Source of the DNA: Synanceia verrucosa
Taxonomy: Eukaryota; Chordata; Actinopteri; Perciformes; Synanceiidae
Reading direction: 5' to 3'
Length of the DNA: 64,000 nucleotides
Assembly: GCA_029721515.1 (NCBI GenBank)
Contig: CM056556.1
Span: 24,137,669-24,201,668 of the forward strand
Positions 1 through 12,483 of this stretch are shown here, in pieces (position 1 is the first letter of the stretch; each line of letters begins with the position of its first letter). A program made the translations under genes and the position numbers. The notes beneath the pieces are model-generated. The model had not been told where the DNA came from. It saw nothing but the letters and a program-made list of their open reading frames with translations, and made no database searches.

Positions 1-1306
1 ACAAAAGGATAAATACACAAACAGAAGTCGGTGAATTACTCTTGCAAGCTTTTTAGTGATATTTTAGGCAACAAAAAGGTTTATTCATCCAAAACACAGA
101 TCAGTATACTCATTGAAATTGTTTTATATGTGTTAAAAAGAGCCTCATGGCATACCCAGACTGCTTTTTGTGGGTCATGTTTATAACGGTGGGATGTAGG
201 TCAAGGTCATCCCGGCTCGGCTGTTCCAGTCACAGGAATGCCGGCCTCCCAAATATGCCATCATGTAATGTGAGGGCAGATGTTAACGGTGTCATTTTCA
301 GATGGCTAGAATTGCATGTAGAGAAGTTTGCTATTTGATATAATGAGGTGGCACATCTTGTTTTGCAGTTGTTGATTCAAAGACATCAACATTATTAGTT
401 CGTAATAATTGTATTAGTAACAGTGATGAAATGGGGGATCAGAATAGCCAAACATCACTGCTGAACTGAATAAAATCACAGGGTCTCAAGTTTAAAAATA
501 GGACACTAGTCCCTAGTGTCATGGGTATGAAAGAGAATCAGCTCAATACCAGTAAACAAAACGACCAAAAGGCCAAGAGAACCAGAACGATGGTATGTTA
601 ATAACAGCCGTTCTAACAACAGAGGGTCAGACGTTCCTTATCCATTTACAGTAAAAGCTGACTGATCAGGATACTTCTCTGCTTGCTTTGCCAGTGTACT
701 TGGTTTGCTGTTCCTTAAATTATCTAGATTAGAGCTTCTGCAGAAACACAAAGCTCTCTATTTTTCAGGATTCAAAGTAAAAAAAAATGTTGCACCATCT
801 TTCATTTGTATGATGTGAAACAGTAAAATGGAATGTCTTTATGTCAGCAGACAGACTGTGACAGCAGGCTCTTTCCATGTTTTCAGTTCTCTCTGTGTTG
901 CATACCATAGGCAGTGTGGTCTAATACCAGGAAGGGTAACCTGTAGTGCCCCAGGGGCTGAGAGGTCACACTGCCTGGATAGTGATTAACTGTGTTTACT
1001 GTAACTTGCCCAACGTGTTGGCAGAACATGGAGCCTCTCAAGACATGTTTACTGGTGAAAGTTATGAGGGGTAATGCAAAAGTTCACCCCTTACCCTCCA
1101 CCACCCGCTAATACTCATATTCGTAGGTCTCATGTTTATCTTGTGGGTATGTATGCGGCCACTGCTAACACAATATTATTTCTCTCTCAAGTGCAGCAAT
1201 ATTTCATGACATTTAGGAGCTGAAATATAACACATTATCAAGTTGCTCAGATTCTAAAAACATGTTATGACAACGAAACTGTAATCTCAGTTTCATGTTC
1301 ACACAC
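1..1306. other. Non-coding sequence upstream of the ampd3 coding exons
   Basis: No reading frame here resembles a known protein, and the short ORFs are compatible with chance in AT-rich DNA. The first ampd3 coding exon is preceded by a splice acceptor, so this stretch is probably an intron downstream of one or more untranslated first exons, which may lie here or left of the window. No clear CpG-rich promoter is visible. Confidence 0.6.
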
Positions 1307-1308
1307 CA

Positions 1309-1857
1309 GGGGCCTCATTTATCAAAGTGGCGTACGCCAGCATCCACGTTCACATTCTGATTTATCAACAGTGAGCTGATCGTGGAAACTGGCGTAGCTC
1401 AACGCCAACATCATAGCTGCCGTACGGCAGGTTCCGATGCTTTTGGTTCATTGGCTACACTTAGAGGGGATGCTTGGAAATTGTCACTAGTTGGTAAACA
1501 GCTGTGCGCGGAGCTGTGACCGGCCTTACAGCCCCACAGGAGGAGCTCAGTGCTGCCAGTTGAACTGGGTAACATTAAAGCGTAATTTGCAGCGATAGCG
1601 ATTCCTGACGTAATCGGATCAAATGACAGCATTGTCAAATGACATGTATTTATGGGTGTGGTGAGGGAGGAGCCCGCGACACCGACATGTGCGCTCAATT
1701 CCACGCTGATTGGGATGTATCAAGGGAAGCTGTGTGGATTCAGGCGCTCGCACTGTTTAATAAATCCAGATTTTTGACAGCGTACGCCACTTTTTGGATT
1801 ACAGCATACGCCAGCTCTCAGTATGAACGCCACGCATGCATTGATAAATGAGACCCC
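1309..1857. mobile_element. MITE-like DNA element with terminal inverted repeats
   Basis: The left end reads CAGGGGCCTCATTTATCAA and the right end, reverse-complemented, reads CTGGGGTCTCATTTATCAA, giving 17 of 19 matching positions. Sub-terminal blocks built on GCGTACGCCA recur inside both ends. The element is about 550 bp and has no convincing transposase frame, as expected for a non-autonomous DNA transposon. A target-site duplication could not be resolved, so the superfamily is left open. It ends about 100 bp before the splice acceptor of the first ampd3 coding exon. Confidence 0.7.
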
Positions 1858-1961
1858 AGAACATTACTCCACAGCACAGCATTGGTACCATTGCACATAA
1901 TGAATCATAACATACCGTCTTTGCCAACGCTCACGAAAACTCAAAACTTTCTGCCTCAGAA

Positions 1962-4900
1962 ATGCCACGGCTTTTCCCGAGAATGTCAATGAGCGAGGTG
2001 GATGAGAAGGTGTGTCTGCTAGCAGAGAAGGTGTACGCCTCCGCCCTGAAAGAAGAAGACAACAAGGATGCTCTGGCACTGTTCAATGTGCCGGAGGACT
2101 GTCCCATCGGTCTGCATGAGGACAGGGAGAGGGCTCTGCAGAAGGAGATGGCTGCTCAGCAGTGTCAGGAGTCAACTAAGAAGTAGGAAGAGGAAATACT
2201 TTTCATTGAACGTGCCCCTCTTTCTGCACTGCCTTCGCATTTCACACCATTTTTCCAATGTTTGCTGTGGACCTACTCATGTATCATGAGAGTAATGCTT
2301 GTCTCCTGTGTCTCTAGGAAGAAGAGTTTCATGTTGAAGCGCTCGCAGACGGTAACTTTGCAGATACCTGTTGGGGGCGACTGGGCCATGTCCACAGTTT
2401 CCCCGATACTCACCCCGACCACACCAGAACCTTTTCTCTCACAGGACTTCCCAGACTTCCAGAGAGTAACCATCAGTGGAGATTACTGTGCAGGGGTAAA
2501 CAGGATTAACACTCAACTACACAAAATATAAACATGTCAGACAGAAAGTGAGGCTGGTTAATTCCATAGATTGTATATAAAGAGTGGACGGAGCTATTGT
2601 GACGTCACCCGTTGGTTCGTAAACTACAGCAATGAAGCCCATAGGGAAGTATCTAAACTTGCATTATCTCCACCAGCCAGAAGGGGGGCGATACTGGTGG
2701 TTTCAAAAAGAAATTCATTTGCATTGATGTCTATAGGAAAATGACCATTTAGTTTAAATATCATTTTAATACATCAGAGTGTCGATTTAATGAATTATGG
2801 TCAAATATATGGTGAAAATAACACATAAAGCTTTGGGACATGGCTACTGTGTGATTGACAGGTCTCTGCTGTCATCACATCCTGAAGAGGAGCAGCGCTG
2901 ATGGTCTGAGCTCTCAGCTCATGTTTGGGCTCAGGGTGTCATGTTTTGACCTAAATTTAAAGGCTCTAGGGGAGGACAAAATGGCTGCCAGGTGTTGCCT
3001 TTAAGCTGAAGTAAGACAACACCAGGAAAAGCACACGTTCAGCTGTGTATCATACTTATATTTGATACTAAATACTTCATAATTAATTACTACAATACTA
3101 AGAGAGTATTTAAGGATTTTAAAATAATTTCTTGGCAAGAATAATACATAACATGACCTTTCCAGATCACAGTTGAGGATTATGAGCAGGCAGCTGTAAG
3201 TCTCCTCAGGGCACTTTTCATCAGAGAGAAATACTCCAGGCTGGCCTACCATCACTTCCCCAGGACCACTGCCCGATTCCTCCGCAATGCCAAAAATGAG
3301 ACGTGGCAGGAGGAGGATGAGACCATGCCAGGTATGGAGCATTTCAGTCAGTACTCCTCCTATTTGTTGCACTCATGTTGTGATGCCAGAAATTCAGTAA
3401 TTAAGTTGTAATTAAGCCCACTGTTTAGTCAATGCAAAGTTTTAGCCATGGCTAACAGACATACTGCAAGAAGGTAAATACCTCTGTGTGTATTTGCTGT
3501 TGTACTGCTTTATCAACATGTATGTTTACACGTGGTCAGCACGCTAGCAATATTAGCACCAACTTCAATGTAGAAGCAGCTTATGTTACTGTGTGTTGCT
3601 AGTATGTGTTAACGTAATGTTTAACACTAAAACTAACTCAGCTCGAGAAGCAAAGGAGCTTTGGGATGAAAACTGTCATGTACATCAGACAGAGAGAAGA
3701 ACAGCCCTCATATTACACTTGGCTATGAATTTATCATATACTATATATAGATATAACATATTGCTGCTGTACCATGAATTTATCACATGTTCATCAACCA
3801 TCATTGCATTGAAATCTCAGTACTAAGAAAAGAGTAGGACTGTTACATCACCCAGGAGCTCTGTTCTATGATAAATAACATTAAAGCCATAGTCTGTGAT
3901 GTTGGAGAGCTAGCAACATTTGAAAGTGGCATCTCCTGTCAGCCTCCTCTTATACCGCTTCTCCATCAGGGTGGTTCCAGGGCTGGTTCGGAGCCAGAGC
4001 CTGACTTAGCAGCAGTTCTTTGTGATTCCACAGCCTAAACACTGGCCCCTGGTGCTTAAAACTGGGGCCAGCAAGCACCAGGTCTTTGCTGGTCCAGAGC
4101 TAAGTGCCGATTACATCGGGGGCTTGGGGCGGGGTTATATTTCAGTTTGTGCAGGACTATCAGTGCTTTCTGAACAAATTCAGCACACTTTTAAAAAAAT
4201 ACCGTGATAATACCTAAAACAGTGATAATTTTGGTCACAATAACCGTGCGCTTAAATTTTCATACCGTGACACTCCTAATTGCTCATCCTCTCCTGCTAA
4301 GTCAGTATTTATGCAGAGGAGTGTGCTGAATATTTTTGGCAATGGTGAAAAATGATGTGAGACAGAGGGGGGTGTGGGCAGGACGAGAGATGAAGGCTCT
4401 CATCTCACTGGTTCTGTCCATTCAGACTGAATGGCAGGGATTGGTCAGAGTTTTCACAGTCCTATAGCTGCCTCGGAGGTCTGAGCTCTTTTCCTTCCTT
4501 TTTCTGAATACATAATGTATTGACTGCTCTCAGGGCTCAACCAACTCCATTAAACTAATCTTACATTAAGTGTTGCGACAACTACCACATTAATTTGCCA
4601 TCAAAAGTTAGGAACAATCTGTTCTGTTTACATGGCATTTACCTGACAGGTGTCAACAAATAAAAAACAATGTCACATGGATTCAGGGCCAATGAAGAAC
4701 AACATTGCTTTTGTTCTCTGCATCATAACATGCACTGAACTCAACCTTAACTGCTGCTTGAGGAAATGAAAGCAGCAAAACTAGTTTTACATAACGTCAC
4801 AAACCTGACTGGAACTATTCAGCTATTGATGCTGTTCATATAACTAGAAGGTAATTAATTCTCTGAAGATTAATTTTGAATTAATCAGCTGTTTTGTTCA

Positions 4901-7900
4901 TTCACTCCCATCTTCCACAGACATCTGGCCTTTCCCTCATGAAGGGGAGGACCCATATTCCATGGAGGGTATTCCTGAGGACTTGAACTACATGTTGGAG
5001 ATGAAAGATGGCATAGTTCATGTTTACGACGACGCTGAGGCCCTGAAACAACAGCAGCCTCACAACCTCCCTTACCCTGACCTTGAGACCTTTGCCATAG
5101 ATCTGAGCCACGTCCTCGCAATGATAGCTGATGGGCCAACGTGATTACACTCATGTTTTAAATAACAATGGAGGTCAAATGGACACAGACACAGATGATT
5201 GAACTGATGATTTCTTCCATGTCTCCCAGGAAAACCTACTGTCACAGACGGCTGAACTTCTTGGCCTCTAAATTCTACCTCCATGAAATGATGAATGAAA
5301 TGGCAGAGCTAAAAGAGCTGAAATGTGTTCCACACAGAGACTTCTACAATGTCAGAAAGGTTGGTTGCTAATTTTCCATAGAGTACAACACTGTTGTAAA
5401 AATTCCATAATACAATTCATCTGGCTGTCACAGCCTGAGCTTTTACGCTGAAGGGCATAAGTTATTTCTAACTTAAGTGCCCTCAGTCTAAATAAACAAG
5501 GGTTTGTGTTCCACTGTAACTTGTCCAAAGAAGTCATGCACATTGTCATCAGCCGCTTTATGTCAAACAGGTGGACACACATATACACGCTGCTGCTTGC
5601 ATGAACCAGAATCATCTGTTGAAATTCATAAAGACCACTTACCAGACGGAGGCAGATCGTGTGGTCTTGGAGAAGGGCAGTCAGAAGATCACACTCAAGG
5701 AAGTCTTCAACAACCTCAAGATGGACCCATATGACCTCACCGTAGACTCTCTCGACGTGCACGCTGTAAGAACAAATTCATGACTAAGCTCTTCCTCTCA
5801 AAACTGAACCCTGAAGATTTCATTCACCTGTGCTTATCTACACAAGGATGCAATTCTGGATGTGTTATGTATCATTTTTATTTTTATACCATGCAAAGTG
5901 TTCTTAATGTGCAATCTGACTATAATCAACATAGTTACTTTGTTGGAACGGGAACATGATCACAAGACTCATCCTCCTCACATTTGACCCTCCTAGGGAA
6001 GACAAACATTTCATCGGTTCGACAAGTTCAACTCCAAATACAACCCGGTGGGAGCCAGCGAGCTGCGAGAGATTTACTTGAAAACAGACAACCACATCAA
6101 AGGAGAATACTTTGCACGTCTCATCAAGGTGTAGTACGAGTTTAAGTATTAATATCATTTTAAGGTGCGGCGTGCGCTAACTACAATTTTTTTTTAACTC
6201 AAAAATTTTGCTTTTGGACAATTGGACAAAAAAAATAAATATAAAAATAAATCCACTCAAGTTTTTTTAAAATGCAGATACTGTATATTCATGCAGGATC
6301 AGAATATGAAAAAAATATTTTAAGAGTAATTCCTACGCTTACACTAAACACATGTGCTTAGTCCATGGAGTTTCTTCCGTGTCCATAATGTTTCCTTAGA
6401 GCATCTGTTTGTATTTGGAAATAGCTTCATCTGTCCAAAAAACACTTGCAAAAATAGTCACTTCTGATTTATCAAGAATCATCAGCGTCCTGTGGTTTGC
6501 TGGCTGTTTGCAGGAAGTGGCCAAAGACCTGGAGGAGAGTAAGTACCAACATGCTGAGCCCCGTCTGTCCATTTACGGCCGCTCTGCCAGTGAGTGGGAG
6601 AGCCTGGCAACCTGGTTCATCCAGCATCAGGTCCACTCACCCAACATGAGATGGATGATCCAAGTTCCCAGGATCTAGTAAGTGTTCAGTGACAGCTGTG
6701 AGACAGCAGACACAACAAAATACCTGGATTCAAGTGACACTATGCAATGTATAGAGTTACTCATTTTCACAATTGTTATGTTGTTTGTTTGTTTTTTTAA
6801 TATGAAATTAAATTTTGGTATTTATTTATATTACCAATTATTGTTTTTTTCTTATTATTTACACTCTCAATAAAAATATAAATTGATTAAATTAGATTGG
6901 TGATTATTCTTCTGTCGCTCCATTACTTGTTAAGTCTACTCATCATTGTAACTGTACATTGATCCATAAATCCTAAAAAGATAGAGGGGAATGTCACTGA
7001 TGCAGAAACGTTGGCTCTACACTTGTAAACTCACTCGGTTGGGAAATACTGCACTGCAATGAATACGCAAACATATGCTAAAATATCTGCATTGCATACA
7101 AGTGGAGGGAAGATCAGTTGATTTGATTGTCTTTGTCTTGCAGTGACATTTTCAGGTCAAAGAAATTAATACCACATTACAGCAAGATGCTGGAGAATAT
7201 TTTTCTTCCCCTCTTTGAGGCCACAGTCAATCCACAGAAGCACAAAGCAACACATGTGTTTTTGAAATATGTAAGTACGAGCGATGGAGTCTGTGACAAA
7301 CATGAAACTGTTAGTTTTGCCAGGATTTTGCACAGTTGCAAAAATATCTGTTGCACTGATGTGGTGACATTATCTTTGCTGTCCTGTAGGTGACAGGATT
7401 TGACAGCGTGGATGACGAGTCCAAACACAGTGACCACATGTTCTCTTACAAAAGCCCGAAGCCTGAGGCGTGGACCACAGAGGACAACCCTCCATACACC
7501 TACTACCTGTTCTACATGTATGCCAACATCATGGTGCTCAACAACCTGCGCAAGTAAGTCCTGCATGACTCCCCAGTGGTGTTATAGCATCACCAGTGTG
7601 TCACACATGGGTGGTGAGGTGACCAAGAGGATTCCTGGTTTCCAGCCTGGTTGGCTGTCTTTTACGTACACAATAAAACCAAGATGTGAACACAAATATT
7701 AAAATCGGCTGTACACATAACATTACATTGCATTACATATTTTTCTCTCCCAAGGGAGCGAGGACTGAACACCTTTCAGTTTCGTCCCCACTGTGGCGAG
7801 GCCGGCTCCATCACACACCTGGTTTCTGCCTTCCTTACGGCTGACAACATCTCCCATGGACTCAACCTCAAGAAGGTGCCATCCTGAATTCAGCATGAAT

Positions 7901-9990
7901 ATGACCATAGAGTATACAGTATATAAGAAATGGATGTATTCACCATAATATCACCCACTGGAAAGAATGCAGGTTTAAGGGTCTCCTGTATTAGCATCAC
8001 TTCCAAGAAGCAGAATAAGCCCACTGACAATGACCAGCATCACAGTGATTAGGGCTTGCTTGGTTTCATTTGTATACGTCCACTTAGAAGCAAGCATTGC
8101 TTAGGCTTCTCACAAATCTGGCCAAAGACAATGATACTCAGACACAGGAACAACCTTGTCTTCAAATATTGTTGGTGGTCAAAGAGAAGAGTTAATAAAT
8201 TCTGAGGTGAAATATGATCTGCATTTCTGTAGGTGTTACTCTTTTCAGTGTTCAGACATGGTGACCAACACCATTGATACTTGCAATTTTTATGTTATAT
8301 TAAATATTACAGCTGACAAAACCCCTGAAATCTATTTATGAGCATTTGTCAAATGAATATATGTACTGTAGGTTCAACATCATGGGAATTTTGCAAATTA
8401 TCCCTTTAATTTCAGATCAGTAAATTTTCTCCAGTATCCCCAAAAAATTGGTATCATTAGTTATGGCTTTGTCTACACTGTCCTCTCCCACAACAGAGTC
8501 CAGTGTTGCAGTACCTGTACTATCTGGCCCAGGTCCCGATCGCCATGTCCCCACTGAGCAACAACAGCCTGTTCCTGCAGTACTCCAAGAACCCTCTGCG
8601 AGAGTTCCTGCAGAAAGGCCTACGTGTGTCGCTGTCCACTGACGACCCCATGCAGTTCCACTACACCAAGGTCAGCATGACTGGAACGGCAATCTATCAT
8701 GTGACAATTTAATTTCCTCACCATCAGGATCACAAGTAATCTGTATTATGCACAACATGTGGCACAGGATTAATTGGACCTGTCCTTTGACCAAAACTCC
8801 AAAACCCAAAGATATTCAGCTAGCTGGTCTATACCACAAAGAAATTCTCCCACAAGAAGCTGGAACTTGAAGGAAATATTTCACCAGTCTTGCTAATGAA
8901 CTAAATAAATTATTTTAAAAATGGCAGTATTCTGTTAAACAACTGTTAATCATTTCAGCTGTTAATAGTAGGGCATACATAAACAAATTCCTCTCATACA
9001 AAGCCACACAGTTTGACTTAAACCAGATCCTAAGATGTTTTAATTTAACCCTTTCAGGAGGCACTGATGGAGGAGTATGCCATTGCAGCCCAGCTGTGGA
9101 AGCTGAGCACCTGTGATTTGTGTGAGATAGCCAGAAACAGTGTGTTGCAGAGCGGACTCTCACATCAGGTAAGGCCCAGCTTGTCTTTCTTTGGCTCAAT
9201 CAGTCACATTACTGGGACTGAAGAAACTCTCAATCTCCTTTCTATAAATCCAACCGCCCTTCTACTTATATCCATTACTAGCTTTATAAAACTTTGCAGA
9301 ATGCCATAAAAAATAGTCCAGTCTTGAACAGTAGAGAATCAAAGTGGGGGATTGACATAATGATTCTAAATGGCCTCAAATATTTTTCCACAGTTTCTAT
9401 TCTATAAAAATATAGAACGTGATCCCATCCAAATTTAGTAGTTAGGCTATCTAACAGTCTTTCCCTGAATGAAATAATCATTGGTCAAACTACAAAGAGA
9501 ACATCATATTAATAGCCCATCCACTCCATAATGACAGGCACTTCCTCTTTTGTACAATGCCACCCTATCCACAGGTCCATAAAAGTCATGCTACATCTCT
9601 CAAATAAATCTTACCCTTTATCAAATGATCCAAAATGACACCTTGTCCTGGAGCTCATACTGCTGGCTACTGTGTGCTGATAAAGAAAAAAATCATTCGG
9701 TCATGCTGTGAGCTGACCACATAGTTGAATAGCTTCTGCACAAGGAGAAAGGACAACAATTCATCCTCAATATCAGCCATACATATTCCAACTCGTTTAT
9801 CCTTTTCACCCTCCAGGAAAAGAAACACTTCATTGGTTCCAACTACCTACAGGACGGACCGGAGGGCAACGACATTCGGCGGACAAACGTGGCACAAATC
9901 CGCATGGCCTACCGTCATGAGACACTGTGCAATGAGCTCAGTTTTCTAGTGGACGCAGTGAAGACGGATGTTGGCACTAACCCAGAGTGA
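1962..9990 (+). CDS. ampd3: AMP deaminase 3, 14 coding exons, 758 residues
   Basis: The product converts AMP to IMP and ammonia in the cytosol (purine nucleotide cycle, adenylate energy charge). Exons read from GT-AG junctions: 1962-2182, 2318-2495, 3166-3331, 4921-5140, 5230-5359, 5571-5765, 5997-6128, 6514-6677, 7144-7270, 7390-7553, 7755-7875, 8497-8670, 9058-9168, 9817-9990. The joined frame is open throughout and phases agree at every junction. The metal-dependent deaminase signature is present: THIHAA with His309 and His311, RPHCGEAGS with His578 and Glu581, and SLSTDDP with Asp655 and Asp656. The N-terminus (MPRLFPRMSMSEVDEK) matches the AMPD3 isoform rather than AMPD1 or AMPD2. Human AMPD3 is about 767 residues, so length is normal. 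An acceptor (cctcag) lies 2 bp before the ATG, so the 5' UTR is spliced and isoforms with other first exons are possible. Whether this is the a or b fish paralogue cannot be told from the window. Confidence 0.97.
2560..2985. repeat. Interspersed repeat in ampd3 intron 2
   Basis: The sequence contains a block around ATTGTATATAAAGAGTGGAC followed by TGTGACGTCACCCGTTGGTT, which I recognise as a recurrent repeat in teleost genomes. No coding capacity is seen. Ends are approximate and the family name is not known to me. Confidence 0.45.
3890..4290. repeat. Fragments of DNA-transposon-like repeats in ampd3 intron 3
   Basis: The largest ampd3 intron holds two repeat-like pieces. One has a TACCGCTTCTCCATCAGGGT block resembling fish hAT-type ends (about 3950-4100). 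The other is rich in ACCGTGATAA motifs and ends in ATTTTCATACCGTGACACTC (about 4190-4285). Neither has an open transposase frame. The assignment rests on resemblance to recurrent fish repeats only. Confidence 0.4.
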
Positions 9991-10665
9991 TTTACCATGC
10001 CAGCACAAACTGAACTGAATGTGTCTTCAGGGATAAAGAGACATGACAGGTTAGACAGCATCTTTTAGGGATACTGCTATTCTATGTTGACCTTGGTGCA
10101 AAAATCGTCCGTGGCCTACCTGATTTTTAGACCATTTTTACTGTAGCATTCAGTGCCAATAACTGATTGTCCCATTTTAATTTTTATTAATTTTATTCTA
10201 TAATTTTTATTCTATATGGCTGTGAAGTGCACCTGTATTTTTGAAAGTATGAAAGAGCATTAACCATGAAAGTTATATTCATTCAGGAGCAGAATACAAA
10301 ATTATTTTTCCTGAAAAAAAGTTTTCTGAAAGTTTTCTGTCAGTTGATTTGATGCCTGACACAAATGTCTTTATCTGGACTATTGATCTGAAAGAAAAAA
10401 ATTATGATGAAATGTTGTAGTTTAAGATAATGTGCATTTTGCATTATTAAAAGTGAATGAGAGGCTAGGCAACTATTGAAAGACCTGTGCAAGTGTGACT
10501 GAGCAATACAACCAGTTTTTGAGAACTTTGTTGTCAAATCAGAAACTCTTGTTACACTCAGAAATGTGAAAAGACCTGGTTTGCAATATTTCATTTTCTA
10601 TGTTTGTCATTTCTCCTTTCTTTTCATATGTACTGTAAATAAAGGCTGTAAAACAGTCAATAATG
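9991..10665 (+). other. ampd3: ampd3 3' untranslated region
   Basis: The AT-rich stretch after the ampd3 stop codon runs to a canonical AATAAA at 10638-10643, with cleavage expected within about 10-30 bases. No competing coding frame is seen. The end is inferred from the signal, not from a transcript. Confidence 0.7.
10638..10643 (+). terminator. ampd3: Candidate poly(A) signal of ampd3
   Basis: An exact AATAAA about 650 bases after the stop codon, followed within 40 bases by a GT-rich stretch (ATGTGACGTTGTTGT), the usual arrangement for cleavage and polyadenylation. Confidence 0.65.
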
Positions 10666-12470
10666 TGACGTTGTTGTATTATTTTACTATAAAAGGAGTC
10701 TAAATGTGAACAGCACTTGCTGGCCATGTGCTATGAGAAACATTTCTATCCAGAAAAACTCCCAATTTAACATTTCTGATCAGAGTGATAGTTATTGGTT
10801 GCATTATGAGTGCCTCCTACATCTTACACAAACAAAGGATGCCTCCAGTATTTAAATCCTATTTAGCATTATACGTATTAAAAACTGAAAAGGAAACAAG
10901 CCAATGATAGCTTGTGAGGAAAAATTCATATTAATGTGCAAACCAATGAATGATTCATATAAAACATTTGGATAGAGTGTGTTCAGTGTGGTGGTTACAA
11001 CAACATTACCCCACTGTTTCTCTGCACATTAACATAAAGGCACTAACCTGTCGTTGACCTCGTTCCTCTCTGCTCCTTCTGATGTGACTGCCAGTCCTCC
11101 AGCTCCTCTGTGGCTTCATCTCTTCAGTCTGCCGGATGCTCATTTTGTTAGGAGCGCCAACAGAGAACAACATAGTTCTTCATCCTAGTCATAGATGTGA
11201 CACAATTATATATGCAGCATGATTTGCCTTACAGGTAAACTGCAAACCATGCATGCCAAAACAGAAAAATCATGGCGTATGGGTGATTTCCCCTCTTCAC
11301 CCACCAAATGCTTCAAAGCCTGACTCCTGTCCCTGGATATCCTGAAGGCTGCACAGTTTGTTGGGACACTGGTCTCCTTTTGGAGGATGTAAAGCATTTA
11401 ACTCCATTATATAAACTAGCTATTTAATCCAACTACTGATGAGAAGATGGTCAAAATCTATCACATCACTTCTTACGAAAAAGAAAAACAAAAAATTACT
11501 CACAGCTACGCTGCGGAGTTTAACTTCCGGTTTACCTGTAATGGCGACACAAGCTCACTGCGGTTTTGGCGCTAACATTACGTTGCCACAGAAAATGTTA
11601 ACGCAAAAACGTTGGTGTTAAGAGACTTGAGTGAATGTTGCCGAGCAAAGCACCAAAGAATTTATCAACCCAGGTAGCTCATAAAACACCAGCCCCACCA
11701 TGATTATGTCAATATTCTACAAGTTAGCTTATTAGCTTGACTTAGCGGTTAAGCTAACGGTTAGTTGATCAGTAATGTAAATGTCGCCCATTTCACCCGT
11801 TTAATGTTCATAAAATACACTCAAGGAAAGACACAAACTCACCAGGAGAAATGTGGACTTCTCAGCAACACACTGGGATGTAAGATCCACATTAAGAGGG
11901 GAAAAGGAAGCAAAACAATCATGGTGTTTCTTCCTCCCTGACCACTGATCAGTGTGCTGGCAGCAGCAGAAAATTTAAATAATATAGGCCTAGTGAATCT
12001 GTTTAATGGAGAATAATTGCTGATGCTTTATTCGCTTACTTTGAATAAACCTTTTGATAGAAAATATTTACTTTTTCAAAATAATAATGATTCCATATTA
12101 ATACCAAAAATGTCTTAATGCAGCAGTGTATTGGAATAAGTACTTTTACTGTTGTGTACAAGTATTTTTCAATAGCATCCATATAATGTAATCCAGTGAC
12201 TCCAAATCAATACTAAAAGACATTACTAAATTGGACACACATCCATTATTATGTGGTGTGGTATAGGGTGTAATATGCAAACACTCACTGTGCTACATGA
12301 TGTGTGAAATGAAAACAAATAAATGATAACAAGTGAAAAGTTTCCTTGCATGCTTAAAATGAGTTGGATGAATGTCTTTTAATGATAGGCAATACAAGGT
12401 AGTTTTAAAATAAATTCATGAGATGACAAACATCCTTCTCAAACACAAAGTCATAAAGTGCAAAAAGTGG
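10666..12470. other. Intergenic stretch between the converging ampd3 and rnf141 3' ends
   Basis: No vertebrate gene was recognised. On the - strand, 11150-11046 holds a short open stretch with an ATG (rc of 11143-11141 region) that ends at a GT donor-like site. About 11500-11600 is locally CpG-rich with an ETS-type CCGGAAGT on the - strand. Together they could be a small unannotated transcription unit, but the evidence is thin. Confidence 0.3.
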
Positions 12471-12477
12471 GTATCTC

Positions 12478-12483
12478 TTTATT
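12478..12483 (-). terminator. rnf141: Candidate poly(A) signal of rnf141
   Basis: AATAAA on the - strand (TTTATT on +), about 1.8 kb after the rnf141 stop codon. It would give a long 3' UTR from 14295 to about 12460, with no competing gene in between. Other AATAAA matches exist in this AT-rich DNA, so the choice is tentative. Confidence 0.35.
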
